Part shown: in pieces, positions 47,163-55,974 of the stretch | Layout: each line of letters begins with the position of its first letter | How positions within the stretch are numbered: the stretch's first letter is position 1 | Source of the DNA: Oleiagrimonas sp963821885 | Lineage (GTDB): Bacteria; Pseudomonadota; Gammaproteobacteria; Xanthomonadales; Rhodanobacteraceae | DNA: 64,000 bases | Assembly: GCA_963821885.1 (NCBI GenBank) | Contig: CAWGFN010000001.1 | Span: 248,001-312,000 of the forward strand | Direction: 5' to 3' | The notes under the pieces: model-generated | Databases searched by the model: none | Seen by the model: the letters and a program-made list of their open reading frames with translations, nothing else | What the model was told of the DNA's origin: nothing | Position numbers and translations under genes: made by a program

Positions 47163-48368
47163 ATGTCTAAACAGATCCAGGACGCCTACATCGTCGCCAC
47201 CACCCGCACCCCGGTGGGCAAGGCGCCGCGCGGCGTGTTCCGCAACACCCGTCCCGACGACATGCTGGCGCACGTCATCCGCGCCGCCATGGAGCAGTGC
47301 CCGGGCATCGACCCGGCGCGCATCGGCGACGCCATCATCGGCTGCGCCATGCCCGAGGCCGAGCAAGGCATGAACGTGGCGCGCATCGGCGTGCTGCTGG
47401 CCGGCCTGCCCGACACCGTGCCGGGCATGACCATCAACCGCTTCTGCTCCTCCGGCGTGCAGGCCGTGGCCCTGGCCGCCGACCGCATCCGCCTGGGCGA
47501 GGCCGACCTGATGATCGCCGGCGGCACCGAGTCGATGTCGATGGTGCCGATGATGGGCCACAAGGTGCAGATGAACCCGGCCATCTTCAACGACGACAAC
47601 GTGGCCATCGCCTACGGCATGGGCATCACCGCCGAGAAGGTCGCCGAGCGCTGGAAGATCAGCCGCGAGGCGCAGGACGCCTTCGCCGTGGAAAGCCACC
47701 GCCGCGCCCTGGCCGCCATCGAGGCCGGCGACTTCAAGGACGAGATCACCCCGTACACGCTGGACGACCGCTACCCCGACGTCGCCAACGGCAGCGTGCG
47801 CGAGGACCGCCGCGTCATCGACACCGACGAAGGCCCGCGCGCCGGCACCACGCCGGAAGTCCTGGCCAAGCTGCGCACCGTGTTCCGCAACGGCCAGTTC
47901 GGCGGCAGCGTCACCGCCGGCAACTCCTCGCAGATGTCCGACGGCGCCGGCGCGGTGATCCTGGCCAGCGAACAGGCCATCAAGGACTACGGCCTGACCC
48001 CGCTGGCCCGCTTCGTCAGCTTCGACGTCGCCGGCGTGCCGCCGGACGTCATGGGCATCGGCCCCAAGGAAGCCATCCCCAAGGCGCTCAAGAGCGCCGG
48101 CCTGACCCAGGACCAGATGGACTGGATCGAGCTCAACGAAGCCTTCGCCGCGCAGTCCCTGGCCGTGATGCAGGACCTCGGCCTCGACCCGGAAAAGGTC
48201 AACCCGCTGGGCGGCGCCATCGCCCTGGGCCACCCGCTGGGCGCCACCGGCGCCGTGCGCGTCGCCACCCTGGTCCACGGCCTGCGCCGTCGCAAGCAGA
48301 AGTACGGCATGGTCACCATGTGCATTGGCACCGGCATGGGGGCGGCGGGGATCTTCGAGGCGCTCTAA
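47163..48368 (+). CDS. fadA: Acetyl-CoA C-acyltransferase (thiolase)
   Basis: 401 aa thiolase cleaving 3-ketoacyl-CoA. Active-site Cys in NRFCSSGVQAVA (about residue 93), His in GHPLGATGAVR, and the second Cys in TMCIGTGMGAAG. It follows the dehydrogenase/hydratase gene after 54 bp with AGGAG upstream, a two-subunit beta-oxidation unit under the TetR regulator. A strong terminator follows. Confidence 0.94.
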   Translation: MSKQIQDAYIVATTRTPVGKAPRGVFRNTRPDDMLAHVIRAAMEQCPGIDPARIGDAIIGCAMPEAEQGMNVARIGVLLAGLPDTVPGMTINRFCSSGVQAVALAADRIRLGEADLMIAGGTESMSMVPMMGHKVQMNPAIFNDDNVAIAYGMGITAEKVAERWKISREAQDAFAVESHRRALAAIEAGDFKDEITPYTLDDRYPDVANGSVREDRRVIDTDEGPRAGTTPEVLAKLRTVFRNGQFGGSVTAGNSSQMSDGAGAVILASEQAIKDYGLTPLARFVSFDVAGVPPDVMGIGPKEAIPKALKSAGLTQDQMDWIELNEAFAAQSLAVMQDLGLDPEKVNPLGGAIALGHPLGATGAVRVATLVHGLRRRKQKYGMVTMCIGTGMGAAGIFEAL

Positions 48369-48390
48369 CCCACGCCGCAGCGTCACCACG

Positions 48391-48424
48391 AAAAACGGCA
48401 GCGCCTTCGCGCTGCCGTTTTTTT
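48391..48424. terminator. Intrinsic terminator after the thiolase gene
   Basis: AAAAACGGCAGCGC-CTTC-GCGCTGCCGTTTTTTT: ten GC-rich pairs with flanking A and T runs, 22 bp after the stop; works in both directions. Confidence 0.93.
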
Positions 48425-48641
48425 GTGCCTGCTTTCGAACTCGAATCATCGTCAGGTGCTGACGTACTGACTTCTGCACCCTGATTGCCTAATCAACAAC
48501 GGTGTTGAGCCTCTGGACCACTACTTTCCGCCGTGCGGCCTGCTTCCGGCTTTGCCGCAGACGCATGCTGCCAAGCGCGGAAGCGGTCAGTTAGACTGGC
48601 TGAATCGATACGCAACGCTCGCTCTGGGTAATGGAGATACC

Positions 48642-49016
48642 ATGTTGAGAACTGCTATGTCGTGGCTGCGCTGGCGTGGAAGGCTGCGTCGATCCACGTT
48701 TATCTGGATGTTGCTCGCGAGCGCGCTCGGGTTTGTGGTGCTCTACGTCTTCATCGACAGCATCAGCCATCCAGCAAGCCTGATCTTGTATCCACCAGCG
48801 TTCGCCATCTGGCTGTCGATCGCCGTACGACGCCTGCACGACCAGGCGCGCGCCGCGGGATGGCTGCTCGCATTGCTGGTGCCGATCCTCGGTCCGCTGC
48901 TCATCACGTTCATGCTGCTGTTCAAGCGCGGCACCGAGGGTGAAAACCAATACGGAGACGACCCGCGCACACAAGGCCGGGATTATCTGACCGTTCAAAT
49001 CCACGAGCCTGCGTGA
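48642..49016 (+). CDS. DUF805 inner-membrane protein
   Basis: 124 aa. The DUF805 pattern is clear: RGRLRRSTFIW at the start, two to three membrane spans (MLLASALGFVVLYVFID, SLILYPPAFAIWLSIAV, LLALLVPILGPLLITFML), VRRLHDQ between them and GENQYGDDPR at the end. Function of the family is unknown. ATG 48642 has GGAG upstream. Its stop overlaps the start of the next gene. Confidence 0.88.
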   Translation: MLRTAMSWLRWRGRLRRSTFIWMLLASALGFVVLYVFIDSISHPASLILYPPAFAIWLSIAVRRLHDQARAAGWLLALLVPILGPLLITFMLLFKRGTEGENQYGDDPRTQGRDYLTVQIHEPA

Positions 49017-51262
49017 TGAACGACCAAAAAAAAGCCGGGCTCATCGTCAACGATGTGACGCGGCTCAACCCCGTACACGTATGGGCGATTGCCACGCCGA
49101 CCAGCGTCGAGGAAGTCCAGGACGCAGTGCGTCGCGGCAACGGCACGATCTCGATCGGCGGTGGCCACTTCAGCATGGGCGGCCAGACCGCCAGTCCAGG
49201 CAGCCTGCATCTGGACATGCGCCGGCTGAACAAGATTCTCGCGTTCGACCCGCAGCAAAAGACGATTCGCGTTCAGAGCGGCGTGCGCTGGTGCGACATC
49301 CAGCGCTTTGTCGATCCGCACATGCTGTCGGTGAAGATCATGCAAACCTATGCCAACTTCACGGTTGGCGGTTCGCTGGGCGTGAACGTGCACGGGCGAT
49401 ACATGGGCATGGGCCCGCTGATCCTGTCGGTGCGTTCGATCCGCCTGGTGATGGCCGACGGTTGCATCCGCGATGCGACACCGGCCGAAAACAGCGAGCT
49501 GTTCTACGGAGCCATCGGGGGTTACGGCGGGCTGGGCGTGATTGTCGAGGCGGAACTCGAGCTGGCGGAAAATTCACGCGTCCGCCGCGAACATGCCTGC
49601 ATGCCCACGCGCAAGTATGCGAATTGGTTTCGCGACACCATCCGCAGTGCGCCCGATGCCATCTTCCACAACGCCGACCTGTACCCGCCGCACTACACCC
49701 ATGCGCGTGCGGTGACCTGGCGCGAAACGCGCGATGCGGTCACCGTCAGCAAGCGCCTGCAGCCCATACGCAAGCGCTTTCCGCTGCAGCGCTACTTCTA
49801 CTGGGCATTCACTGAAACGCCCGCCGGCAAGTGGCGTCGGCAACGCCTGGTCGACCCCTTGCTGTACCTCGGCCGTCCCGTGCACTGGCGAAATTACGAA
49901 GCCGGCTACGATGTTGCCGAGCTTGAACCGGCCTCGCGCAAGCATGCGACCTATGTCCTGCAGGAATACTTCGTGCCGGTTGCGAAATTTGATGAGTTCG
50001 TGGCGAAGATGGCCGAGATCCTGCAGCGCCATCGCGTCAATGCCGTCAACATCTCGGTGCGCCACGCCCAGGCGGATGCCGGATCGTTGCTGGCATGGGC
50101 GACGGAGGAAGTGTTCGCGTTTGTGCTTTATCACAAGCAGCGCACGCGAGAAAACGCCAAGGAACGCGTGGCGGTGTGGACGCGCGAACTGATCGAAGCG
50201 GCCATCGCCTGCGGCGGCCGGCATTATCTTCCCTACCAGCCGCACGCGACGGCGGATCAGTTCCATCGAGCCTATCCGCGAGCCCGCGAACTTTTTGCAC
50301 TGAAGCGGAAATTCGACCCTGAATGTCGCTTTCGCAACGTGCTCTGGGACACCTACTACCTCCCTGATCTGGAAAGCACGATGGATGACGCACAAACGGC
50401 GATCGAAACGCCGGGAGACTTCGCCGCCGTTTATGGTCATAAGAGAGGCAACGATGATTTCTACCGCTTCCTGCAAAACGTCTACCGACTGTATCCGGAG
50501 GATCGTTTCCACGCGTTGATCAAGCAGTCCACCGAGGCGTTCCCGGGTAACGACGAGGCGATTTATCGCGACCTGCAGGCACGACTTCCGGCCATCAAGC
50601 CATTCCTCTCCGAACTGTCCTACGCATTGCCTTCGCTCGGCAAACAGAAGCGCGAGATGTCGCGTCAGACGCTGGAGCTGCTAGGCACGCGCCGAGCGTT
50701 CGACGGGTACATGGAAATCGGCAGTACCGGCCGCTATGTCAGCGACCTGCGCAAACACCTCAAGCTGCGAGGAGACATGGTCCTGGTGAACGATGTCGCG
50801 CCATCCAACTCACCCGTCGATATCGTCGAACGTGGCGGCTTTCGCAAGCTGGGACGGTTCGTGCCGATGGATGACTATGCACCGATTCCAACGCAGGCCA
50901 TCGCCGATGCCAGCATCGAGCTGGCGACGTGCTACATCGGCCTGCATCACGCGGCGCTTGATCGGCTCGAACCGTTCATCGCATCCATTGCCCGCGTGGT
51001 GAAGCCTGGCGGATTGTTCATTGTGCGCGACCACGATGTGACCGACCCGTACATGACGGCCATGGCGTCCCTGGCGCATGCGGTGTTCAATGCCGGGCTG
51101 GGCATTCCCTGGGAGACCAACGCACAGGAATTGCGGCATTTCCGCAGCATCGACGAATGGATCGACATCCTGGGTCGCCACGGATTTGAACCGACCGGTT
51201 CACGCCTGTTCCAGGCGAATGATCCGACACTCAATGCCTTGTTGTGCTTCCGCCGCTCATGA
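49016..51262 (+). CDS. FAD-linked oxidase fused to a class I methyltransferase
   Basis: About 748 aa. N-terminal VAO/PCMH flavin domain: TPTSVEEVQDAVRRGNGTIS, IGGGHFSMGGQT, NFTVGGSLGVNVHGR and GAIGGYGGLGVIVEAELEL (FAD ring and pyrophosphate contacts). A substrate-cap region follows, ending KFDPECRFRNVLWDTYYLP. After about residue 470 comes a different domain: YRFLQNVYRLYP, MEIGSTGRYVSDL, RVVKPGGLFIVRDHDVTDP and FEPTGSRLFQ, a SAM-dependent methyltransferase-like fold. A GTG at 49013 is an alternative start. It overlaps both neighbours, so the three genes form one unit. Substrate unknown. Confidence 0.85.
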   Translation: MNDQKKAGLIVNDVTRLNPVHVWAIATPTSVEEVQDAVRRGNGTISIGGGHFSMGGQTASPGSLHLDMRRLNKILAFDPQQKTIRVQSGVRWCDIQRFVDPHMLSVKIMQTYANFTVGGSLGVNVHGRYMGMGPLILSVRSIRLVMADGCIRDATPAENSELFYGAIGGYGGLGVIVEAELELAENSRVRREHACMPTRKYANWFRDTIRSAPDAIFHNADLYPPHYTHARAVTWRETRDAVTVSKRLQPIRKRFPLQRYFYWAFTETPAGKWRRQRLVDPLLYLGRPVHWRNYEAGYDVAELEPASRKHATYVLQEYFVPVAKFDEFVAKMAEILQRHRVNAVNISVRHAQADAGSLLAWATEEVFAFVLYHKQRTRENAKERVAVWTRELIEAAIACGGRHYLPYQPHATADQFHRAYPRARELFALKRKFDPECRFRNVLWDTYYLPDLESTMDDAQTAIETPGDFAAVYGHKRGNDDFYRFLQNVYRLYPEDRFHALIKQSTEAFPGNDEAIYRDLQARLPAIKPFLSELSYALPSLGKQKREMSRQTLELLGTRRAFDGYMEIGSTGRYVSDLRKHLKLRGDMVLVNDVAPSNSPVDIVERGGFRKLGRFVPMDDYAPIPTQAIADASIELATCYIGLHHAALDRLEPFIASIARVVKPGGLFIVRDHDVTDPYMTAMASLAHAVFNAGLGIPWETNAQELRHFRSIDEWIDILGRHGFEPTGSRLFQANDPTLNALLCFRRS

Positions 51263-52305
51263 TGAAGACCATCTCCCGCTGGCTGGCTTGCCTGCTCGTG
51301 TCGATGCTGGTGGCGCCGTCCTTCGCGACAACCCATCCGGCGCAGGCTGCGCCGGGCCTGCATGTCCCGGCGAAGGATCGCCGCAGTCCGGACCAGACCT
51401 ACCTGACTTTCCCCGAATGGTTCCTGGTGTTCAGTCCCGATGAATATGCCCGTTTGCTCAAGACCGGACATTCCAGCGATTTCCCGTGGTTCAGGCATAT
51501 CGGTCAGTTCTGGAGCAGCTATGCGCAGGTCATCAAGGCCACACGCAAATATCCATTCAATGGCGAGTACCACCTGATGATCGTGGTGATCGGCACCAGT
51601 ACCACGGTCGAGTACGGCATCAAGGGCATCTATGAAACGTTGATAGGCCGGCTCACGGAGCTCACCTGCGCACCGAATGCCACGGCGGAAGATCGACTAG
51701 CCGCGCGCGAAGCACAGGATTATGTGGATTTCATCCGTGTGCATCCTTGGTACGAGTTCGATTTCGCGGCGCGACTCAAACAACTGTGGACAAAGACGCC
51801 GATGCGCGGGCCGCATCAACTGCGCAAATGGGAACGTCGCTACCTGCTGACGTCGGAGTGGGGGGTCAAGGCCATCTATGGTTGGGTGATTGGCAAGGCC
51901 ACGCATTCGGCTTTCGCCGAGCCCAAGGCATCGACCATGGTGGTTGTGCGGGACCTCCCCTCCAATGCGGAACTTCCGCACATGCAGCGACTGCAATCGA
52001 GCGATGATGAAACGCTGCTGGTACTGCCCCGTTATCAGGCGTTCACGGACGCAGCGCTGACCCTTGCGCAAAGCGGCGCGCGCTTCGTCGAGATCGCCGG
52101 CAATCGCGACATCATCTGCATCAGCATGGTCGTGCCCATGGCTGCTCCGATTCCGGATGGCGCACGTGTGTTGATCCGACAGCCTATCGTCACGCGCCCC
52201 GGATTCGAGCGGCGCGTGCTACAGGTGCCGATCGGGCGACTCTCTTCGGCGCTTGAAAGCAGCACGCGCAACGATGAAACCATCGAGCATGTGTTCGATT
52301 TCTGA
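51259..52305 (+). CDS. Exported protein of unknown function in the FAD/methyltransferase unit
   Basis: 348 aa with a signal peptide (SRWLACLLVSMLVAPSFA). Conserved-looking stretches are TYLTFPEWFLVFSPDEYARLL (shown in part), WFRHIGQFWSSYAQV, YHLMIVVIGTSTTVEYGIKG, and WYEFDFAARLKQLW. I recognise no family or catalytic motif. The ATGA overlap with the oxidase stop ties it to that gene. Confidence 0.75.
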   Translation: MMKTISRWLACLLVSMLVAPSFATTHPAQAAPGLHVPAKDRRSPDQTYLTFPEWFLVFSPDEYARLLKTGHSSDFPWFRHIGQFWSSYAQVIKATRKYPFNGEYHLMIVVIGTSTTVEYGIKGIYETLIGRLTELTCAPNATAEDRLAAREAQDYVDFIRVHPWYEFDFAARLKQLWTKTPMRGPHQLRKWERRYLLTSEWGVKAIYGWVIGKATHSAFAEPKASTMVVVRDLPSNAELPHMQRLQSSDDETLLVLPRYQAFTDAALTLAQSGARFVEIAGNRDIICISMVVPMAAPIPDGARVLIRQPIVTRPGFERRVLQVPIGRLSSALESSTRNDETIEHVFDF

Positions 52306-52713
52306 TCGACAGGAAGCTTGGTGGCAAAAAAGGTGTCAGGGACCAAAAAACGGTTCCAGGTTCACTTACACCCGTTTGAATCGTGTTCGATCTGTCGTTC
52401 ACCGCAGCCATTGCACCGCCTTGCACAGCACCGTTTTCGCGCGCGGGTCCACCCTATTCCACGATGGTCTCGCCGCTGCCGCCGCAAAACAACAAAAAAC
52501 GGTTCCAGGTTCAAAACGGTTCCAGGCTCACTTCCGGCCGCTCGATTCCGGAATGTGTGTTCCTGAAAAGAGCCATGAAGCGCACTGGGCACCGCGCTTC
52601 CTCCTGCGCCCCGGGCTATGACCTCCGACACCGTATCTTCCAGCACTGTCGGCATACCATGAGGATCTCTAGCATGGCGCTGACCTGCCCTGGCCATGGA
52701 ATAAAGCGCGAAC
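52306..52713. repeat. Intergenic region with three REP-like ACGGTTCCAGG copies
   Basis: About 400 bp without a gene. ACGGTTCCAGGTTCACTT occurs at 52350-52367, ACGGTTCCAGGTTCA at 52499-52513, and ACGGTTCCAGGCTCACTT at 52516-52532, each after a run of A. A nearby GTGTCAGGGACC (52333) is a phrase often seen with such repeats. They look like decayed REP elements mobilised by a RAYT. Confidence 0.75.
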
Positions 52714-53613
52714 ATGGATATCGTCAATGTGCGCCGCCGCAAGTTCGTCTGCATGCTGGCCGGTTCGACCGCCCTGGGTATCGGCGGTCTGAATCCGCTT
52801 GCCTCACTGGCAAAACCGATCGCGCATCGCTGGCCACTCTGGTCGATACGGCGTGGCGGCAGAAGCATCTACCTCACCGCCGAAACGCCGCCGCAGGCGG
52901 CCGACTGGCATGACGCGCGCATCGAGCGATTGCTGCCCGATTGCTCATCCATATGGACCGAGACCAACAACGTCTACCGGAAACCCCAGGCTGCGCTCAT
53001 CCAGCGCTATGGCATGGACGCCAAGCGGCCGCTCGATACCTGGCTGGATGCACGGGACAAGGTCCGCCTGGCCAGGGCCGCCGCCGACTGCAAGGTGAAT
53101 GCCAATGAGCTTGCTCCATACGAACCGTGGATCGTCGGATCACTGCTCCAGGAGAGCTTCTACCGGGTTTCCGGCTGGAGCGGAAAGTCCGCGCGCGAGG
53201 TGCTGACCGCGCACGCGGCGCACGCGGGCTTGTCCTTGTATTGCGAGTTCAAGGCGAAGGACGACGTCTTCGCCTGGTTCGGTGCGATGACACCTTTGCA
53301 GAACACGCAGTTCCTGCGCTACGCGCTCGACGAGATACTCGCGGGTCCGGAGGCCGATGCCCGCATCTTCACGGCCTGGCGCGCGGGCCGACGAGGGCCG
53401 GCAGAAGCGGAAGTGCGACGGTACGAACGGGCCTACCCGGCGTTGGCGGAGCGCCTCACGCTGGCGCGGAACCGCGCCTGGTTGCCTCGCCTCGAGTCGA
53501 TGCTCGACACGCCGGGCACGCCCTTGGTCGTCGTCGGCCTCTATCACATGGTCGGCGCGTCCGGCCTGCTTGCCCTCGCCAGGCAAAAGGGCTGGACGAT
53601 CGAAGCCATCTAG
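52714..53613 (+). CDS. TraB/GumN family exported protein
   Basis: 299 aa. A twin-arginine-like start (NVRRRKFVCMLAGSTALGIG) gives a signal peptide. The body fits the GumN/TraB group (Pfam TraB_PrgY_gumN): SIYLTAETPPQAADWHD near the start, and TPLVVVGLYHMVGASGLLALARQKG at the end (shown only as landmarks VVGLYHMVG and GLLALARQKGW), with the usual His near the C-terminus. Its cellular role is not known. Confidence 0.75.
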   Translation: MDIVNVRRRKFVCMLAGSTALGIGGLNPLASLAKPIAHRWPLWSIRRGGRSIYLTAETPPQAADWHDARIERLLPDCSSIWTETNNVYRKPQAALIQRYGMDAKRPLDTWLDARDKVRLARAAADCKVNANELAPYEPWIVGSLLQESFYRVSGWSGKSAREVLTAHAAHAGLSLYCEFKAKDDVFAWFGAMTPLQNTQFLRYALDEILAGPEADARIFTAWRAGRRGPAEAEVRRYERAYPALAERLTLARNRAWLPRLESMLDTPGTPLVVVGLYHMVGASGLLALARQKGWTIEAI

Positions 53614-53781
53614 GTCCAGGATGACTACATCAAATCTGGCCATGAGTTATGGGCCAAGAGGTTTGTGGCTTGTTGAAGGCTGACATGTTTCTCCTTCGCG
53701 GCTTCCGCTGCTCCTACAAGGGGTAGGCGGGGTTGCGTTGGGGCGGCTCGGAGCCGCCGCCCATTGATGCGATCATGCCGC

Positions 53782-53871
53782 ATGACCACCATTGCCTCCC
53801 ACCCGCTCAAGCCCGCGCTGCTCGACAGCGTGGCGACCCTTGGCTATGCCAAGATGACTCCGACCACTTAA
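53782..53871 (+). pseudogene. dbpA: 5' remnant of a dbpA-type RNA helicase gene
   Basis: A 29-codon frame reading ASHPLKPALLDSVATLGY then AKMTP matches the N-terminus of the DEAD-box helicase DbpA (PL.PALL..+..LGY..MTPIQ). It stops abruptly after MTP, exactly where the REP-like CTTAAGGGGACGGAGGTAG begins. The rest of the helicase is absent. A deletion or insertion at the repeat probably removed it. Confidence 0.65.
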
Positions 53872-54216
53872 GGGACTTAAGGGGACGGAGGTAGTTAATC
53901 ACTACCAAAGGTCCCAATCTGCGACTCCTCCCCTTCGGTAGCGGCGGAGGGTGGAGGACAAGGCCCGCAGGGTGGCGCACAGGACGTGCGCCAGTTCGTC
54001 GTCAGGCCAGGACGGCCTGTCGACGAACCCCCGGAGCCCGGAGCGGACCTGGAGGCCCGAAGGGCCGGAAGGCGCGGACGCTGGGGTGCCCTTCTTTTGG
54101 TTCCGTTTTCTTGGGCAAGCAAGAAAATGAACCCGGCCGGCGAAGCCGGTCGGAACGCTCTTGAATGTCCAGGTACGCGCGAGAGTAAAAATGCGCCGAA
54201 GGGCACTACCCCACGT
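53872..54216. repeat. REP-like motif and non-coding GC-rich repeat region before recJ
   Basis: CTTAAGGGGACGGAGGTAG (53877-53895) with TTAATCAC following is a known style of RAYT-associated repeat. From about 54080, GGTGCCCTTCTTTTGGTTCC, TTTTCTTGGGCAAGCAAGAA and the stem CCGGCCGGCGAAGCCGGTCGG resemble dispersed hairpin repeats of gammaproteobacteria. No gene is supported. Confidence 0.6.
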
Positions 54217-55974
54217 TCAGGCCGGCTCGACGTACCGCAACAGCAGGCGTGGGGTTTCCCTGCCCTGCCAGTCATTGACCACCAGACTGAAGGCCGCCCG
54301 CACCCGCGGCGCCTCAGGCAGGTCGGGATCGGCGTTGAACATCACCGCATCAATCTGCTGCCCGTCCCGCGGATCGCGCAGCTTGAAGCGCAGGTGCGCG
54401 CCGGTGCTGCCCATGGGGCGGCGCTGCAGGCACTCGAAGGTGTTCTCGAACAGCGGTTCGGGAAAGGCCTGGCCCCACGGGCCGGCCAGGCGCAGCGCCT
54501 GCGCCAGCGGCAGGGTCAGGGTGCCCGGCGGCAGTTCGCCGTCGGTCCACAGCACGGCCTCCAGCAGCTCGGGCGGCATGCGCTCGCGGACCACCGCATC
54601 GAAGGCCGCGGCGAAGACCTCGAAGCGCTCGGCCGGCAGGCTCAGGCCGGCGGCCATGGCGTGACCGCCGAACGGGCCCATCAGGCCGGGATGGCGGGCG
54701 TCGACCTCGGCCAGCGCGTCGCGCACGTGGAAGCCGGGGATCGAACGCGCCGAACCACGCAGCTGGTCGCTGCCGGTGTCGGCCGGCGCGAAGGCCACCA
54801 CCGGCCGGTGCAGGCGCTCCTTGATGCGCGAGGCGACCAGGCCGACCACGCCGGGGTGCCAGCCGGCATCGTGCAGCGCCACGCCGACCGTGTCGGGCAG
54901 CACGGCGTCGCGCACCATGCGTTCGGCCTCGGCCACCATGTCGGCCTGCAGCTGGCGGCGATCGGTGTTGATGGACGACAGCAGCTCGGCCAGCTCGCGC
55001 GCCCTGCCCTCGTCGTCGGTCAGCAGGCAGGCCACGCCCAGGGTCATGTCCTCCAGCCGGCCGGCGGCGTTGAGGCGCGGGCCGAGGGCGAAGCCCATGT
55101 CCGCGGCGGTCAGCGTCGCCAGGCTGCGACCGCTGGCCTCGGCCAGCGCGCGGATGCCGGCGCAGGCGTGCCCGGCGCGGATGCGGCGCAGGCCGTTCTC
55201 GACCAGCACGCGGTTGTTGCGGTCCAGCGGCACCACGTCGGCCACGGTGCCCAGCGCCACCAGGTCCAGCAAGGTGGCCAGGTTGGGTCGCGCTTTTCGA
55301 GGCATGCGGCCATGGATGGCCGCGTCCTGGTCGTCGCGATCAGGACGATCACCGGGGAACAGCCTCGCGCGCAGTGCCATGAGCAGATAGAACATCACGC
55401 CGACGCCGGCCAGCGCCTTGCTGGGAAAGCCGTCGCCGGGCAGGTTCGGGTTGACGATGGCGTCGGCCGCCGGCAACTGCGGCCCCGGCAGGTGGTGGTC
55501 GGTCACCACCACGCGGATGCCGCGCGCGCGCGCCGCCGCCACGCCGGCCACACTGGCGATGCCGTTGTCCACGGTGACCAGTACGTCCGGGGTCTCGCTC
55601 AACGTTTCCACCAGCGCCGGGCTGAGGCCGTAGCCGTGGGCGAAGCGGTTGGGCACCACGTAGTCCACGTGGCGCGCGCCGAGCAGGCGCAGGCCGCGCA
55701 CGGCCACGGCCATGCCGGTGGCGCCGTCGCAGTCGTAGTCGCCGGCGATGACGATGCGCTGGTCCTCGGCGATGGCCGTGGCCAGGATCCCGACGGCGGC
55801 CTCGAGTCCGCCCAGGGCCGAAGGCGAATGCATGCGGGCCAGCGCGTGGTCGACCTCGTGGGCGTGCGTGATGCCGCGGGCGCGATAGAGCCGCGCGAGC
55901 ACCGGATGCAGGTCGTGCGCGCCGTCGATCGGACCGTCGGGGCACGCGCGCTGGCGCAGCAGCACCCGTCTCAT
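54217..55974 (-). CDS. recJ: Single-stranded-DNA exonuclease RecJ
   Basis: 5'-3' exonuclease for recombination and mismatch repair. 585 aa. DHH phosphoesterase motifs: AGDYDCDGATGMA, VTVDNG, VTDHHLPG, LVALGTVADVVPL and GPRLNAAGRL. The DHHA1 domain has PFGGHAMAAGLS, and an OB-like end reads RFKLRDPRDGQQIDAVMF. The start overlaps the stop of the upstream conserved gene (ATGA). Length is normal. Confidence 0.96.
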   Translation of the reverse strand: MRRVLLRQRACPDGPIDGAHDLHPVLARLYRARGITHAHEVDHALARMHSPSALGGLEAAVGILATAIAEDQRIVIAGDYDCDGATGMAVAVRGLRLLGARHVDYVVPNRFAHGYGLSPALVETLSETPDVLVTVDNGIASVAGVAAARARGIRVVVTDHHLPGPQLPAADAIVNPNLPGDGFPSKALAGVGVMFYLLMALRARLFPGDRPDRDDQDAAIHGRMPRKARPNLATLLDLVALGTVADVVPLDRNNRVLVENGLRRIRAGHACAGIRALAEASGRSLATLTAADMGFALGPRLNAAGRLEDMTLGVACLLTDDEGRARELAELLSSINTDRRQLQADMVAEAERMVRDAVLPDTVGVALHDAGWHPGVVGLVASRIKERLHRPVVAFAPADTGSDQLRGSARSIPGFHVRDALAEVDARHPGLMGPFGGHAMAAGLSLPAERFEVFAAAFDAVVRERMPPELLEAVLWTDGELPPGTLTLPLAQALRLAGPWGQAFPEPLFENTFECLQRRPMGSTGAHLRFKLRDPRDGQQIDAVMFNADPDLPEAPRVRAAFSLVVNDWQGRETPRLLLRYVEPA

